Of a DNA stretch of 64,000 nt, positions 53,948 to 64,000 are shown one piece after another. The notes below the pieces were generated by a model that was not told the DNA's origin, searched no databases, and worked only from the letters and a program-made list of their open reading frames with translations. Origin of the DNA: Neoarius graeffei (lineage: Eukaryota; Chordata; Actinopteri; Siluriformes; Ariidae); assembly GCF_027579695.1 (NCBI RefSeq), contig NC_083569.1:71497149-71561148 (forward strand), given 5' to 3'. A program made the position numbers and the translations under genes. Position 1 is the stretch's first letter, and every line of letters begins with the position of its first letter.

Positions 53948-55139
53948 TCTCGAAAGATCTACTCCCACACACTTGATAATTAGAACGGGTGCGTCTAAGT
54001 TCTATGCGCGGCCATGCCGTCCAAGATGGCAGATAAATAAATATCACGTGACCTCGTGATGTCACGTGCACGCTCTCTATAGCATGTGACTTTATCTCAG
54101 GAGGTATCCTACTGCATCAGCAGAGGCATGTAAAATGCAGCACCCTAGCTGACTAAACCAACAAACTTTTAGTGCCATATTTGCAAGCACTGGTTCATGT
54201 GAAGCAAGATTGTGTGCTCTTGTGCATCAAATCAATCGATTCTAGGCTGGATGTAACATTTTTAGATACTTTCAAATGTCAGGTGCTACCTGACTCTCTG
54301 GTAAGCTGCAGTGTGACACAAGCACAGCACTTTCACTAGACGTAGAGCTTATGCACTGCATCATTAAATGTGTGCCCATGTGTGAGCTCTGTTCCCCTGC
54401 ATATGCAAAAGTATGATGTTTATAGGAAAATTGCACAAGCTCACTTGGTGTGGAATATGATACTTGATTATATAATACACGAAATACTGCAGATTTTAGT
54501 CATCACACAATAAACAGTACGTTTCTGCCACTTGTATTTGTTTAGTCAATTCCAGCAGGTTTACAAGCGAATGAGTAATTTTGGTTTGTGCAAGAATATA
54601 GTAAGACTTGGACAAAGTCCATTGTACGGTATTGTGCAACATCGAACAATTACATCCAAGATAAATAAAAAGCCAGTAAAATGATAGATGATATTCACAT
54701 GTTGGGGGTCACACTCTAAACTAAATAGTGTCCTGCTAAGTGTGTTGTGCAGCTGAGAAATATAGTGTAAATGGAGTGATACTAGTGGGATTTGCTGAAA
54801 GGATCCTGCAAATAAGTGTTATATTATTACATTGGAGTAAGTGTAGGGTTCAGGAGAGTACTTATTGTCACAGATCTTTTATAGCCATATTTTATATGCA
54901 TACGTCTGTTTGTTTACACAGCTCTAAAGCACGCCCAAGGGCTCCGTGTTCTGTGAGTATGTTATGATCCACAAATGAGCTATGAAAGATGGGCATTGGG
55001 TTTTTTGTGGCTGGAAGTGAACATTTTGCATAACACCCGAGGCGTGAGATTAGTTATGGTTTGGAACAAAATAAAATGTGCTGTAGTGATCACATACATT
55101 TGGAAACTAAAGCACACGGACATGTTTCTGTGTTTTTAG

Positions 55140-55199
55140 TGGCTGAAGTGACTCTCTTGGATCTTATTGAAGAGACAATCCATGAAGTCTCTGGAAAAT
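55140..55199 (+). other. Exon-like segment paired with 52498-52560
   Basis: Preceded by GTTTTTAG. Reads (V)AEVTLLDLIEETIHEVSGK, stop, in the phase that exon 1 would impose. No donor follows. See 52498-52560. Confidence 0.25.
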
Positions 55200-55697
55200 A
55201 GTGTGTAGTGTTTATACTCCTTCACACACAAATATAGCCTTCTGTTGTAAAATGTCTTATCGTACACAGTGTCTGTATCTTGGAGTAATTCGCACATCTG
55301 TCCACGAGATTGTCCATTACTGTTGGTCAAGAGGATACAGCTTAATTTCTCCTTCTCTCACGGTCATTGTTTATCACTCGATTCTCAGTCCTTTTTGTCC
55401 TTGACTCTTCGAACATGAAAATATACATGGTGAAATAAAGAAGCAGAAATGGATTAATTGGTGTAGTAGTTGTTCAGTCTTGGAGAACCCAAAGTCTCTG
55501 GAAAATTGAGAAGATAAACCACACAATTTGACCACACACAGACGCAGGCCACAAATGTGCTGCAGATGTGACAGCTTTTTATTTGGAGGGTTTGGGTTTT
55601 TTTTTTTACGCGTTTTTGTATGTGCATGACTTTTGTCTGTCTGGCTTGTCCTCTAGGTTATTTATAACATGCAACCTTAAACCTCACCATAAGGGGT

Positions 55698-55699
<2 letters not shown>

Positions 55700-55768
<69 letters not shown>
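55700..55768. repeat. (TG)n microsatellite
   Basis: About 34 uninterrupted TG units, the longest of the window. Confidence 0.95.
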
Positions 55769-55772
<4 letters not shown>

Positions 55773-57558
55773 CTGATCTGATCTGGAACATTCCACCCAA
55801 TAAAGAGTGCTTGTTATTAGTCTAAACTTTACCTAGAGCTCAATCTTCCATTTGAACTTATTACTTTAAACACACAAAGAAGATGAATCTGTTTTTGGCC
55901 AAAATCATATCGTTCTGTTTAACATATTTTGACACGTCAGCTTTAAAGTGAGACGGCCTTTCGATTTCATAAAATCAGTGAAATTTGGTTCCCTCCGAAA
56001 TTTGGTCATTGTGATACATGTTTATTACTGTTTTATTACTGTATTTCTCATAAAACATCAGGCCATTCTGTGTCTGGGAAGTCAGGACATTCTGTGTCCT
56101 CTTCTTTTGGGTTTTACAGCAGCTGGTATCCAAAGTGTTGCATTACTGCCATCTACAGGTTTACCTTGACCGTGCACTGACAGTTACGTCATTCTGTCGC
56201 TAAACGAACAGCTTATCACACCGAGGTGCTCGCTGACCGCTGATATTTTAATTTGGTCCTGTGTTTCCTTTCCTTCACAACATAACGTCATCCTCTTGCT
56301 TTGTTAGTGTAGTCAGTCTTCCATGTTTCATTCGCACACTCACGTCCTCCATTTTTCTCTCCTGTTTCAAATTTGTATCCCACAATGCCTTGCGCGAACG
56401 GGGAAAGCCCACTACGTGATGCATGACGTAGTATGTTGAATTGCGTCATGGTGAAGCAGGAAAAATAGCAGAGAATTCAGGGACATGTGGCTCTAAATTC
56501 ATTAATTTTTCTATTTTAAAAAAAAATAAAATTGGAAGTCTGTGATGTAGCTTTCGGTCCACTAAACAAAAATAACTGGGTGTCAGGGAAAATTCTTTTT
56601 ATGACCTAGACTTGAAAAATCTGAAAGGCAGTCTACCTTTAAGAAATCATAAATATGTTTGACTAAACATGTGTTCTTATCTATTGACTACTTTGCATAC
56701 TGGGTAAGATGCCAGTTTAAAAATTCAATAGTAAATACATTTTGATGTGTAAAATCCTGCTAGCTAAATGTAATTTTCTCACATAGTAAAATGTCATGCT
56801 TTGATCAAATTATTGGATAGACATAAGTCTAATCAATTCATTTTATAATTACATACCCACGATTTATGCTATATGGTCTGTTTCACAGTTGGGGTATATC
56901 TTTCGAGTCGACAATAATCCAAAAATCAAACCTCATTTTTGTTTCTCTGCTGCCAAAAATGAACGTTTGAGATGGAAATGACCTGCGCAGAATTTCAGAG
57001 CTACAGGTCGTATACTGGGCATGGTTACTTGTGGTGAGAAGATGGCTTATAGTGTGCCTGTAAAACTGACCCACTTTCTTATGGGACACAAAGTGAAAAA
57101 CCTGTTGAAATGAAACGTATGTGGAATTTTTTTATTTTTTATTATAATTTCTTTTAAGTACAAATTTTCAACTACTGTGCTGCAATGCTTTGTACATGGT
57201 GGTAACTGTAATAACTGAAGTGCTGAATATCCTTGTGGATTTCCAGAGAGGACACATTTCGACAGACTCACGTTTCAACCATGTGTGAAGCTCTGTTGCA
57301 AACGTGTCTCGCATCTGTTTCAAGTCCTGTGTTTTTACTGGGCAAACAGAATATTCTGCTTCAAAAGAGAAATATTTTCTTAAATCGTTTACAGCCTCAT
57401 CATATGGTGTGTTTTCTGGGGAAGACATTTTGATGGACAAATGATACTGTCAGAGACACTTCGTTTCCCCCCAAAAAAGTAACTTCCACTTGAATATCTT
57501 TCTATTGTGAATGAAAGTGTACGCTAGTTAGTGCTAACAAATGCAATTCTGAAGTTAA

Positions 57559-57931
57559 TCTCATCTCATTATCTCTAGCCGCTTTATCCTGTTCTACAGG
57601 GTTGCAGGCAAGCTGGAGCCTATCCCAGCTGACTACGGGCGAAAGGCCTGTACACCCTGGACAAGTCGCCAGGTCATCACAGGGCTGACACATAGACACA
57701 GACAACCATTCACACTCACATTCACACCTACGGTCAATTTAGAGTCACCAGTTAACCTAACCTGCATGTCTTTGGACTGTGGGGGAAACCGGAGCACCCG
57801 GAGGAAACCCACGCGGACACGGGGAGAACATGCAAACTCCGCACAGAAGGGCCTTCGCCAGCCACGGGGCTCGAACCCGGACCTTCTTGCTGTGAGGCGA
57901 CAGCGCTAACCACTACACCACCGTGCCGCCC
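57559..57931 (-). repeat. V-SINE with 15-bp target duplication
   Basis: CAATTCTGAAGTTAA flanks exactly (57544-57558 and 57932-57946). Complete copy with a small deletion at GGCCTGTACACC. Confidence 0.95.
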
Positions 57932-58473
57932 CAATTCTGAAGTTAACCAGTAAAATCTAAGTGTAATATTTAAAAAGTAGAATTAAATGACCACACTGTC
58001 AAAAGTGAGCCTGCATTTGACTCTTACAAACATATATTTGTGACATTACTGATGTAGGTAGGGCTTATGTGTCCCTGTAAAATAAGGAATAAGAAACTCC
58101 AGCTTCTCTGTAAATAAAAACCAACAAACGCACACATGGGACAGAGTTGCAGGAGTTAGTTGGTGTTATTCAGAGAGACTACCATGACTGTGAAACAGTC
58201 CATAAATTTACTTCTGGATGAGATGCATGCAAAATAAATACATATCAGTTCAGGAAAGTCTGTGCTTTTGAAAACTATAAACCTAGTACAAAATGTGCAG
58301 GATTTTCCTTGGCAGCATAGAACACTGTATGCCCTTTCTGTGTCCACATGGTTTTCCACTGGTTTCCTCTCACCTGACAAAAACATGCTGGTTATTTGGT
58401 TGGATAATCTGTTGTCTCAAGATTTGAACACATGTGTAACTGTGTATCCATGACTCTGTGGTTACTGATTTAT

Positions 58474-58849
58474 CCATCCATCCATCATCTATTGCCACTT
58501 ATCCTGTTCTACAGGGTCGCAGGCAAGCTGGAGCCTATCCCAGCTGACTATAGGCGAGAGGCGGGGTACACCCTGGACAAGTCGCCAGGTCATCACAGGG
58601 CTGACACATAGACACAGACAACCATTCACACTCACATTCACACCTACGGTCAATTTAGAGTCACCAGTTAACCTAACCTGCATGTCTTTGGACTGTGGGG
58701 GAAAACGGCGCACCCGGAGGAAACCCACGCAGACACGGGGAGAACATGCAAACTCCACACAGAAAGGCCCTCGCCGGCCCCGGGGCTCGAACCCAGAACT
58801 GTCTTGCTGTGAGGCGACAGTTCTAACCACTACACCACTGTGCCGCCCC
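58474..58849 (-). repeat. V-SINE with 14-bp target duplication
   Basis: GGTTACTGATTTAT flanks exactly (58460-58473 and 58850-58863). The tail is (CCAT)n on this strand, like the copy at 32608. Confidence 0.95.
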
Positions 58850-58913
58850 GGTTACTGATTTATGTATGAGCAAATGAGCAAAACAATTTTTGTGAAGTTT
58901 CATTTGACAAATA

Positions 58914-60514
58914 CAGTGGTGCTTGAAAGTTTGTGAACCCTTCAGAATTTTCTATATTTCTGCATAAATATGACCTAAAACATCATCAGATTTTCACACA
59001 AGTCCTAAAAGTAGATAAAGAGAACCCAGTTAAACAAATGAGACAAACATTTTATACTTGGTCATTTATTTATTGAGGAAAATGAGCCAATATTACATAT
59101 CTGTGAGTGGCAAAAGTATGTGAACCTCTAGGATTAGCAGTTAATTTGAAGGTGAAATTAGAGTCAGGTGTTTTCAATCAATGGGATGACAATCAGGTGT
59201 GAGTGGGCACCCTGTTTTATTTAAAGAACAGGGATCTATCAAAGTCTGATCTTCACAACACATGTTTGTGGAAGTGTATCATGGCACGAACAAAGGAGAT
59301 TTCTGAGGACCTCAGAAAAAGCGTTGTTGATGCTCATCAGGCTGGAAAAGGTTACAAAACCATCTCTAAAGAGTTTGGACTCCATCAATCCACAGACAGA
59401 TTGTGTACAAATGGAAGAAATTCAAGACCATTGTAACCCTCCCCAGGAGTGGTCGACCAACAAAGATTACTCCAAGAGCAAGGCGTGTAATAGTTGGCGA
59501 GGTCAGAAAGGACCCCAGGGTAACTTCTAAGCAACTGAAGGCCTCTCTCACATTGGCTAATGTTAATGTTCATGAGTCCACCATCCGGAGAACACTGAAC
59601 AATAATGGTGTGCATGGCAGGGTTGCAAAGAGAAAGCCACTGCTCTCCAAAAAGAACATTGCTGCTCATCTGCAGTTTGCTAAAGATCACGTGGACAAGC
59701 CAGAAGACTATTGGAAAAATGTTTTATGGACGGATGAGACCAAAATAGAACTTTTTGATTTAAATGAGAAGCGTTATGTTTGGAGAAAGGAAAACACTGC
59801 ATTCCGGCATAAGAACCTTATCCCATCTGTGAAACCTGGTGGTGGTAGTATCATGGTTTGGGGCTGTTTTGCTGCATCTGGGCCAGGACGGCTTGCCATC
59901 ATTGATGGAACAATGAATTCTGAATTATACCAGCGAATTCTAAAGGAAAATGTCAGGACATCTGTCCATGAACTGAATCTCAAGAGAAGGTGGGTCATGC
60001 AGCAAGACAACGACCCTAAGCACACAAGTCATTCTACCAAAGAATGGTTAAAGAAGAATAAAGTTAATGTTTTGGAATGGCCAAGTCAAAGTCCTGACCT
60101 TAATCCAATCGAAATGTTGTAGAAGGATCTGAAGCGAGCAGTTCATGTAAGGAAACCCACCAACATCCCAGAGTTGAAGCTGTTCTGTACGGAGGAATGG
60201 GCTAAAATTCCTCCAAGCCGGTGTGCAGGACTGATCAACAGTTACCGGAAACGTTTAGTTGCAGTTATTGCTGCACAAGGGGGTCACACCAGATACTGAA
60301 AGCAAAGGTTCACATACTTTTGCCACTCACAGATATGTAATATCGGATCATTTTCCTCAATAAATAAATGACCAAGTATAATATTTTTGTCTCATTTGTT
60401 TAACTGGATTCTCTTTTTCTACTTTTAGGACTTGTGTGAAAATCTGATGATGTTTTATATTTATGCAGAAATATAAGAAATTCTAAAGGGTTCACAAACT
60501 TTCAAGCACCACTG
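58914..60514 (+). mobile_element. Tc1-type transposon 1, full length
   Basis: 1601 bp between TA dinucleotides (58912-58913 and 60515-60516). Long inverted ends of about 210 bp (58914-59127 and 60306-60514) start CAGTGGTGCTTGAAAG on both strands with few differences. A single transposase reading frame fills the interior. Size, TA target and end length are typical of vertebrate Tc1 elements with long inverted repeats. Confidence 0.97.
59281..60299 (+). pseudogene. Tc1 transposase 1, broken by deletion and stop
   Basis: Starts MARTKEISEDLRKSVVDAHQ, and the first DNA-binding helix region is intact to LHQST. A four-base deletion near 59394-59397 then shifts the frame. Adding four bases to the 1019-bp span gives 1023, exactly the 340-codon family length. 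The second frame runs from about 59403 (YKWKKFKTIV, GRPTKITPRARR as the GRPR-like linker) through the catalytic domain: DETKIELF with the first Asp, QQDNDPKHT with the second, and SPDLNPIE with the Glu, a DD34E triad. A TAG at 60119-60121 replaces the Trp codon after IEML. The frame then continues to the natural end AAQGGHTRY. It encodes cut-and-paste integration at TA but cannot be active. Confidence 0.95.
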
Positions 60515-60516
60515 TA

Positions 60517-61782
60517 TGTTCTCTCTCCTCTGCATGTACCTTTCTTGACTCTAGGCAACATGGGTAAGTGAACAACCAAGTTGTATGCATGACCTTGATC
60601 ATCACTCTGCACGCACTTACTCAATGTTTAATTTTTTTAAAATTTATATTTCTTTATACATTTTTTAAACACTTTTGATCATGTTGATGTTGATATTGGA
60701 GTGCAGGAAAAGCCAGTGAGTCAGTAATTGGTCCTAAAAGCTCAACCTGTCAATACTCAATAAATCCATAAGGCGCATTCGTAAGAGCTACGGGCATTAG
60801 AGACCGGATGGAAATGACAAAATTTCCCCAAATGGCAGCTTGTTATGGCAGGCCTGCATAGAATTGATCTCAGTTTCCTCTCTTACAGACTCAGCTGAGA
60901 GAGAAGTACTTGCTAAACAGGTTTATCAGTGTACTGTTTGTTGGGGAAGGTTGTGTGTACACACCATTAAGGATATGGACTTATAATTTACCCTATATAA
61001 TCTCTTTGACTGACATGCCTCATTGATTCTTCCTGTGTGTGCGTGCGCACATTTTGCTCACTCTTTCCCCGATCCATTTCATCCTTCCTGCACTGTCAGT
61101 AGCAGATAGCTTTTCCGAGAGTGTAATTCATACTGTAGAGCTCAAAAGCCTGAAGGCCGTCAGCCATGAGTCAGTGTGAGTGTACGTTTCCCAACCATCT
61201 CTGATACCTGCTTTGATAAACACGGTTGGAGGACATGGGGTGGATCATTAATGGGAACACAATGGAGAGAGAGAGAGAGAGAGAGAGAGATCACAGAGGC
61301 TGAATGTAACGTATAACTGTCGATTATTATCCATATGACAACCAGACCATCTGACTGCCACAAGGCATCAGATGTAAGAGAGGACAGAAGGAAAGAAAGG
61401 TGGGGGAAGGGACAATATGATTGGGCCTTGATCCTGAAAATGAATCATTGCCACACAAGAAGGTCCATCTGCTGCTGTTTGGGTGTGCGTCGGGGGGGGG
61501 TTGTGTTCTTATCAGTAACGTCATCGTCTCTGAGGAAGTGAGTGGAACAGACGCAGGTAAATAATTTACACTGACAGAATGACTAGACACCACTCAGACA
61601 AGGTGTACATTGTACATCGCCCTCCATTAATGACCTCATAAGTTGAGAAAATGTTGCTGCTTATGCCTTCCACCGTATGGGGGTGTGGTGTCTTATATAT
61701 CATCAGAGCAAACAGATGACATCAGTTTGCATGGAAATATGTCCATATTCCTCTCTGGGCGACTGTTTTGCAGGATGTATGC
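60517..61782. other. Intronic sequence
   Basis: (GA)n at 61266-61291 and a G run at 61491-61500. No exon recognised. Confidence 0.4.

Positions 61783-61845
<63 letters not shown>
61783..61845. repeat. (AT)n microsatellite, split by Tc1
   Basis: About 31 AT units. A further short TATATATATA stretch follows the Tc1 at 63438, so the transposon landed inside an existing AT tract. Confidence 0.95.
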
Positions 61846-61850
<5 letters not shown>

Positions 61851-61852
61851 TA

Positions 61853-63437
61853 CATGGAGGAAATAATTATTTGATCCCTTGCTGATTTTGTAAGTTTGCC
61901 CACTGGCAAAGATATGAACAGTCTATAATTTTAAGGGTAGGTTTATTTTAACAGTGAGAGATAGAATATCAAAAAGAAAATCCAGAAAATCACATTTTAT
62001 AAAAATATATAAATTGATTTGCATTTCGTTGAGTGAAATAAGTATTTGATCCCCTACCAACCATTAAGAGTTCTGGCTCCCAAAGACCAGTTAGACACTC
62101 CTAATCAACTCGTTACCTGCATTAAAGACAGCTGTCTTAAATTGACACCTGTATAAAAGACACCTGTCCACAGAATCAGACAGACTCCAACCTCTCCAAC
62201 ATGGGTAAGACCAAAGAGCTGTTTAAGGATGTCAGGGACAAGATTGTAGAGCTGCACAAGGCTGGACTGGGCTACAAAACCATAAGCAAGAAGCTGGGTG
62301 AGAAGGAGACAACTGTTGGTGCAATAGTTCGAAAATGGAAGAAATACAAGATGACCATCAGTCGACCTCGGTCTGGGGCCCCACGCAAGATCTCACCTCG
62401 TGGGGTATCAATGATCACGAGAAAGGTGAGAGATCAGCCTAGAACTACACAGGAGGAGCTTGTTAATGATCTTAAGGCAGCTGGGACCACAGTCACCAAG
62501 AAAACCATTGGTAACGCATTACGCTGTAATGGATTAAAATCCTGCAGTGCCCGCAAGGTCCCCCTGCGCAAGAAGGCACATGTGCAGGCCCGTCTGAAGT
62601 TTGCCAATGAACACCTGAATGATTCTGAGAGTGATTGGGAGAAGGTGCTGTGGTCAGATGAGACCAAAATCGAGCTCTTTGGCATTAACTCAACTCGCCG
62701 TGTTTAGAGGAAGAAAAATGCTGACTATGACCCGAAGAACACCATCCCCACTGTCAAGCATGGAGGTGGAAACATTATGCTTTGGGGGTGTTTCTCTGCT
62801 AAGGGCACAGGACTACTTCACTGCATCAACGGAAGAATGGACGCGGCCATGTACTGTAAAATCCTGAGTGACAACCTCCTTCCCTCTGCCAGGACACTGA
62901 AAATGGGTTGTGGATGGGTCTTCTAGCACAACAATGACCCAAAACATACAGCCAAGGCAACAAAGGAGTGGCTCAAGAAGAAGCACATTAAGGTCATGGA
63001 GTGGCCTAGCCAGTCTCTGGACCTTAATCCCATAGAAAACCTATGGAGGGAGCTGAAGCTCCGAGTTGCGAAGCGACAGCCTCAAAACCTTAATGATTTA
63101 GAGATGATCTGCAAAGAGGAGTGGACCAAAATTCCTCCGGACATGTGCGTAAACCTGGTCATCAACTACAAGAAACGTCTGACCGCTGTGCTTGCCAACA
63201 AGGGTTTTGCCACCAAATACTAAGTCTTGTTTGCTAGAGGGTTCAAATACTTATTTCACTCAAAGAAATGCAAATCAGTTTATATCTTTTATATGAAGTT
63301 ATTTTCTGGATTTTCTTTTTGATGTTTTGTCTCTCACAGTTAACATAAACCTACCATTAAAATGATAGAATGTTCATTTCTTTGTCAGTGGACAAACTTA
63401 CAAAATCAGCAAGGGATCAAATAATTATTTCCTCCAC
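61853..63437 (+). mobile_element. Tc1-type transposon 2, full length
   Basis: Inverted ends of about 200 bp (61853-62056 and 63239-63437) share GGAGGAAATAATTATTTGATCC. Both outermost bases are slightly worn: the left end lacks one G and the right end lacks its last two bases. The element has TA-rich flanks on both sides. It belongs to another subfamily than transposon 1. Confidence 0.95.
62201..63223 (+). pseudogene. Tc1 transposase 2, two stops and lost catalytic Asp
   Basis: 1023 bp in one continuous frame (340 codons). The start [20 protein letters not shown] is followed by the two helix-turn-helix parts and the [10 protein letters not shown] linker. The first catalytic Asp is in [14 protein letters not shown] at 62705-62707 replaces a Trp codon (RRV-stop-RKKN), and TAG at 62924-62926 replaces a Gln codon. 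Next to it, HNNDPKHT has Asn (62930-62932) where the family has the second catalytic Asp. The Glu remains in DLNPIENLW. It ends NKGFATKY. No frameshift. Dead by three independent point changes. Confidence 0.95.
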
Positions 63438-64000
63438 TATATATATATATGTGCGCTTTTAAAGTAGAAAGTATCATAATTCTTGAAGTTTTTGAAGAAG
63501 AAAATCCCACCCAAAATACCCAGTTTTTCATTGTGTTATCTTTTTATTAATAATTTTCTCACTTCCTGAGTTGCTATTGCATACCACATTTGGTCATTAT
63601 CATTTTTTCCCAGCAATTATGAAATGCATGGTTTGGGATAGTTTCTGACCCAATGTTGTATCCTATTATGACGCACATCGCAGCATTGTCATATAATGAG
63701 CACAATAGAAAGAGGAAGAATGTCGTTCAAGGAAAAAAAAGAGCATAATTTCCCCTGGCATATTAAAAATTGGTTACGGTTATGAAACTTGGTCAACTCC
63801 AGAGTTATTGGTACCATTTATGATGGTGAAATACACATTTTACACAATGAACCCCCACACACTCAACCATTTGAAGAAGCTACATTTTCTCAAACAAAAA
63901 ATTTTTGTGGCTACTGCCTCACATAGAGGCTGTAGCCACTATGTCATCATGTTGTAAGAATGAGAGTAACAATCGCACACTGTGCATGCGCATACATGTG
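63438..64000. other. Intronic sequence, nothing recognised
   Basis: Short TA stretch at the start, A/T-rich, with no exon or repeat recognised. Confidence 0.35.

Larger units (their letters stand above)
53082..54078. mobile_element. ISL2EU-like element, copy 2, two convergent first exons
   Basis: Ends AGAGGATGTGCAGTCACGTG and, read inward, AGAGAGCGTGCA-CACGTGAC-like sequence are imperfect inverted repeats. AT flanks both (53080-53081 and 54079-54080). ISL2EU, as I recall it, makes AT duplications. The left exon (53165-53548) points right, and the THAP exon (53770-53947) points left. The middle of both genes is absent, so the element is an internal-deletion derivative that kept both promoter-proximal ends. 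Confidence 0.75.
54081..57543. other. Intronic sequence
   Basis: Long (TG)n tract at 55700-55768 and exon-like segment at 55140-55199. ATGGTGAAGC... near 56449 and TTTAAG/CTTAAA motifs do not define an element. No exon with confidence. Confidence 0.4.

Noticed and set aside
2281..58830. Many 80-150 codon ORFs with phrases such as TSHQVITGLTHRHRQ or MQVRLTGDSKLTVG
   Set aside because: They are translations of the V-SINE on either strand and recur at every copy. SINEs encode no protein.
59385..60025. Minus-strand ORFs within Tc1 transposon 1
   Set aside because: Antisense shadows of the transposase gene.

Overview
This window looks like non-coding, repeat-rich DNA from a ray-finned (teleost) fish. 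Everything bacterial or organellar is absent. The diagnostic content is a young tRNA-headed V-SINE family at about 14 loci, two Tc1-type transposons with 340-codon transposases, several PIF/Harbinger-type and hAT-type non-autonomous elements, an RTE-type LINE 3' end, and many (TG)n tracts. An otophysan, possibly catfish-like, host is my guess from the repeat mix. It is not proven.

The only host-gene feature I can support is one exon on the + strand at 3878-3968. It encodes an initiator Met, a hydrophobic signal peptide and a few mature residues, and ends at a good splice donor (phase 1). GC-richer sequence upstream is probably its promoter and 5' leader. I find no convincing second exon, so the remaining 60 kb is probably the large first intron of a secreted or membrane protein gene that I cannot name.

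Layout. 0.7-3.0 kb: an old V-SINE split by two MITEs, then two younger SINEs. 3.0-4.0 kb: exon 1. 4.5-6.9 kb: a tandem array of chimeric SINE units, two copies of a second interspersed repeat, and a 43-bp copy of exon 1. 7.0-8.4 kb: a Harbinger MITE inside a Tc1 remnant. 8.4-12.2 kb: plain intron. 12.2-14.5 kb: a cluster of DNA transposons carrying first exons, one invaded by a LINE. 16.2-17.1 kb: an inversion-fused Tc1. 18.8-25.6 kb: hAT, SINE, two members of a TAGYCTGG-ended family with 9-bp target duplications, a fold-back element and an RTE LINE. 26.7-28.4 kb: hAT in Harbinger in SINE. 32.6-41.9 kb: SINEs, LINE tails, a hAT with a BED-like exon and a TTAA-flanked element. 46.6-48.4 kb: hAT holding a Harbinger MITE and a MADF-exon MITE. 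53.1-54.1 kb: an element keeping the first exons of two convergent genes, one with a THAP domain. 58.9-63.4 kb: two full-length dead Tc1 elements.

The most striking theme is that many non-autonomous DNA transposons here keep their ends plus the promoter-proximal first exon(s) of the parent element, often up to a splice donor. Within a host intron these are ready-made, spliceable DNA-binding modules (THAP, BED-like, MADF). A second theme is short local copies of neighbouring sequence, which suggests template switching. All elements with a recognisable coding region are broken.
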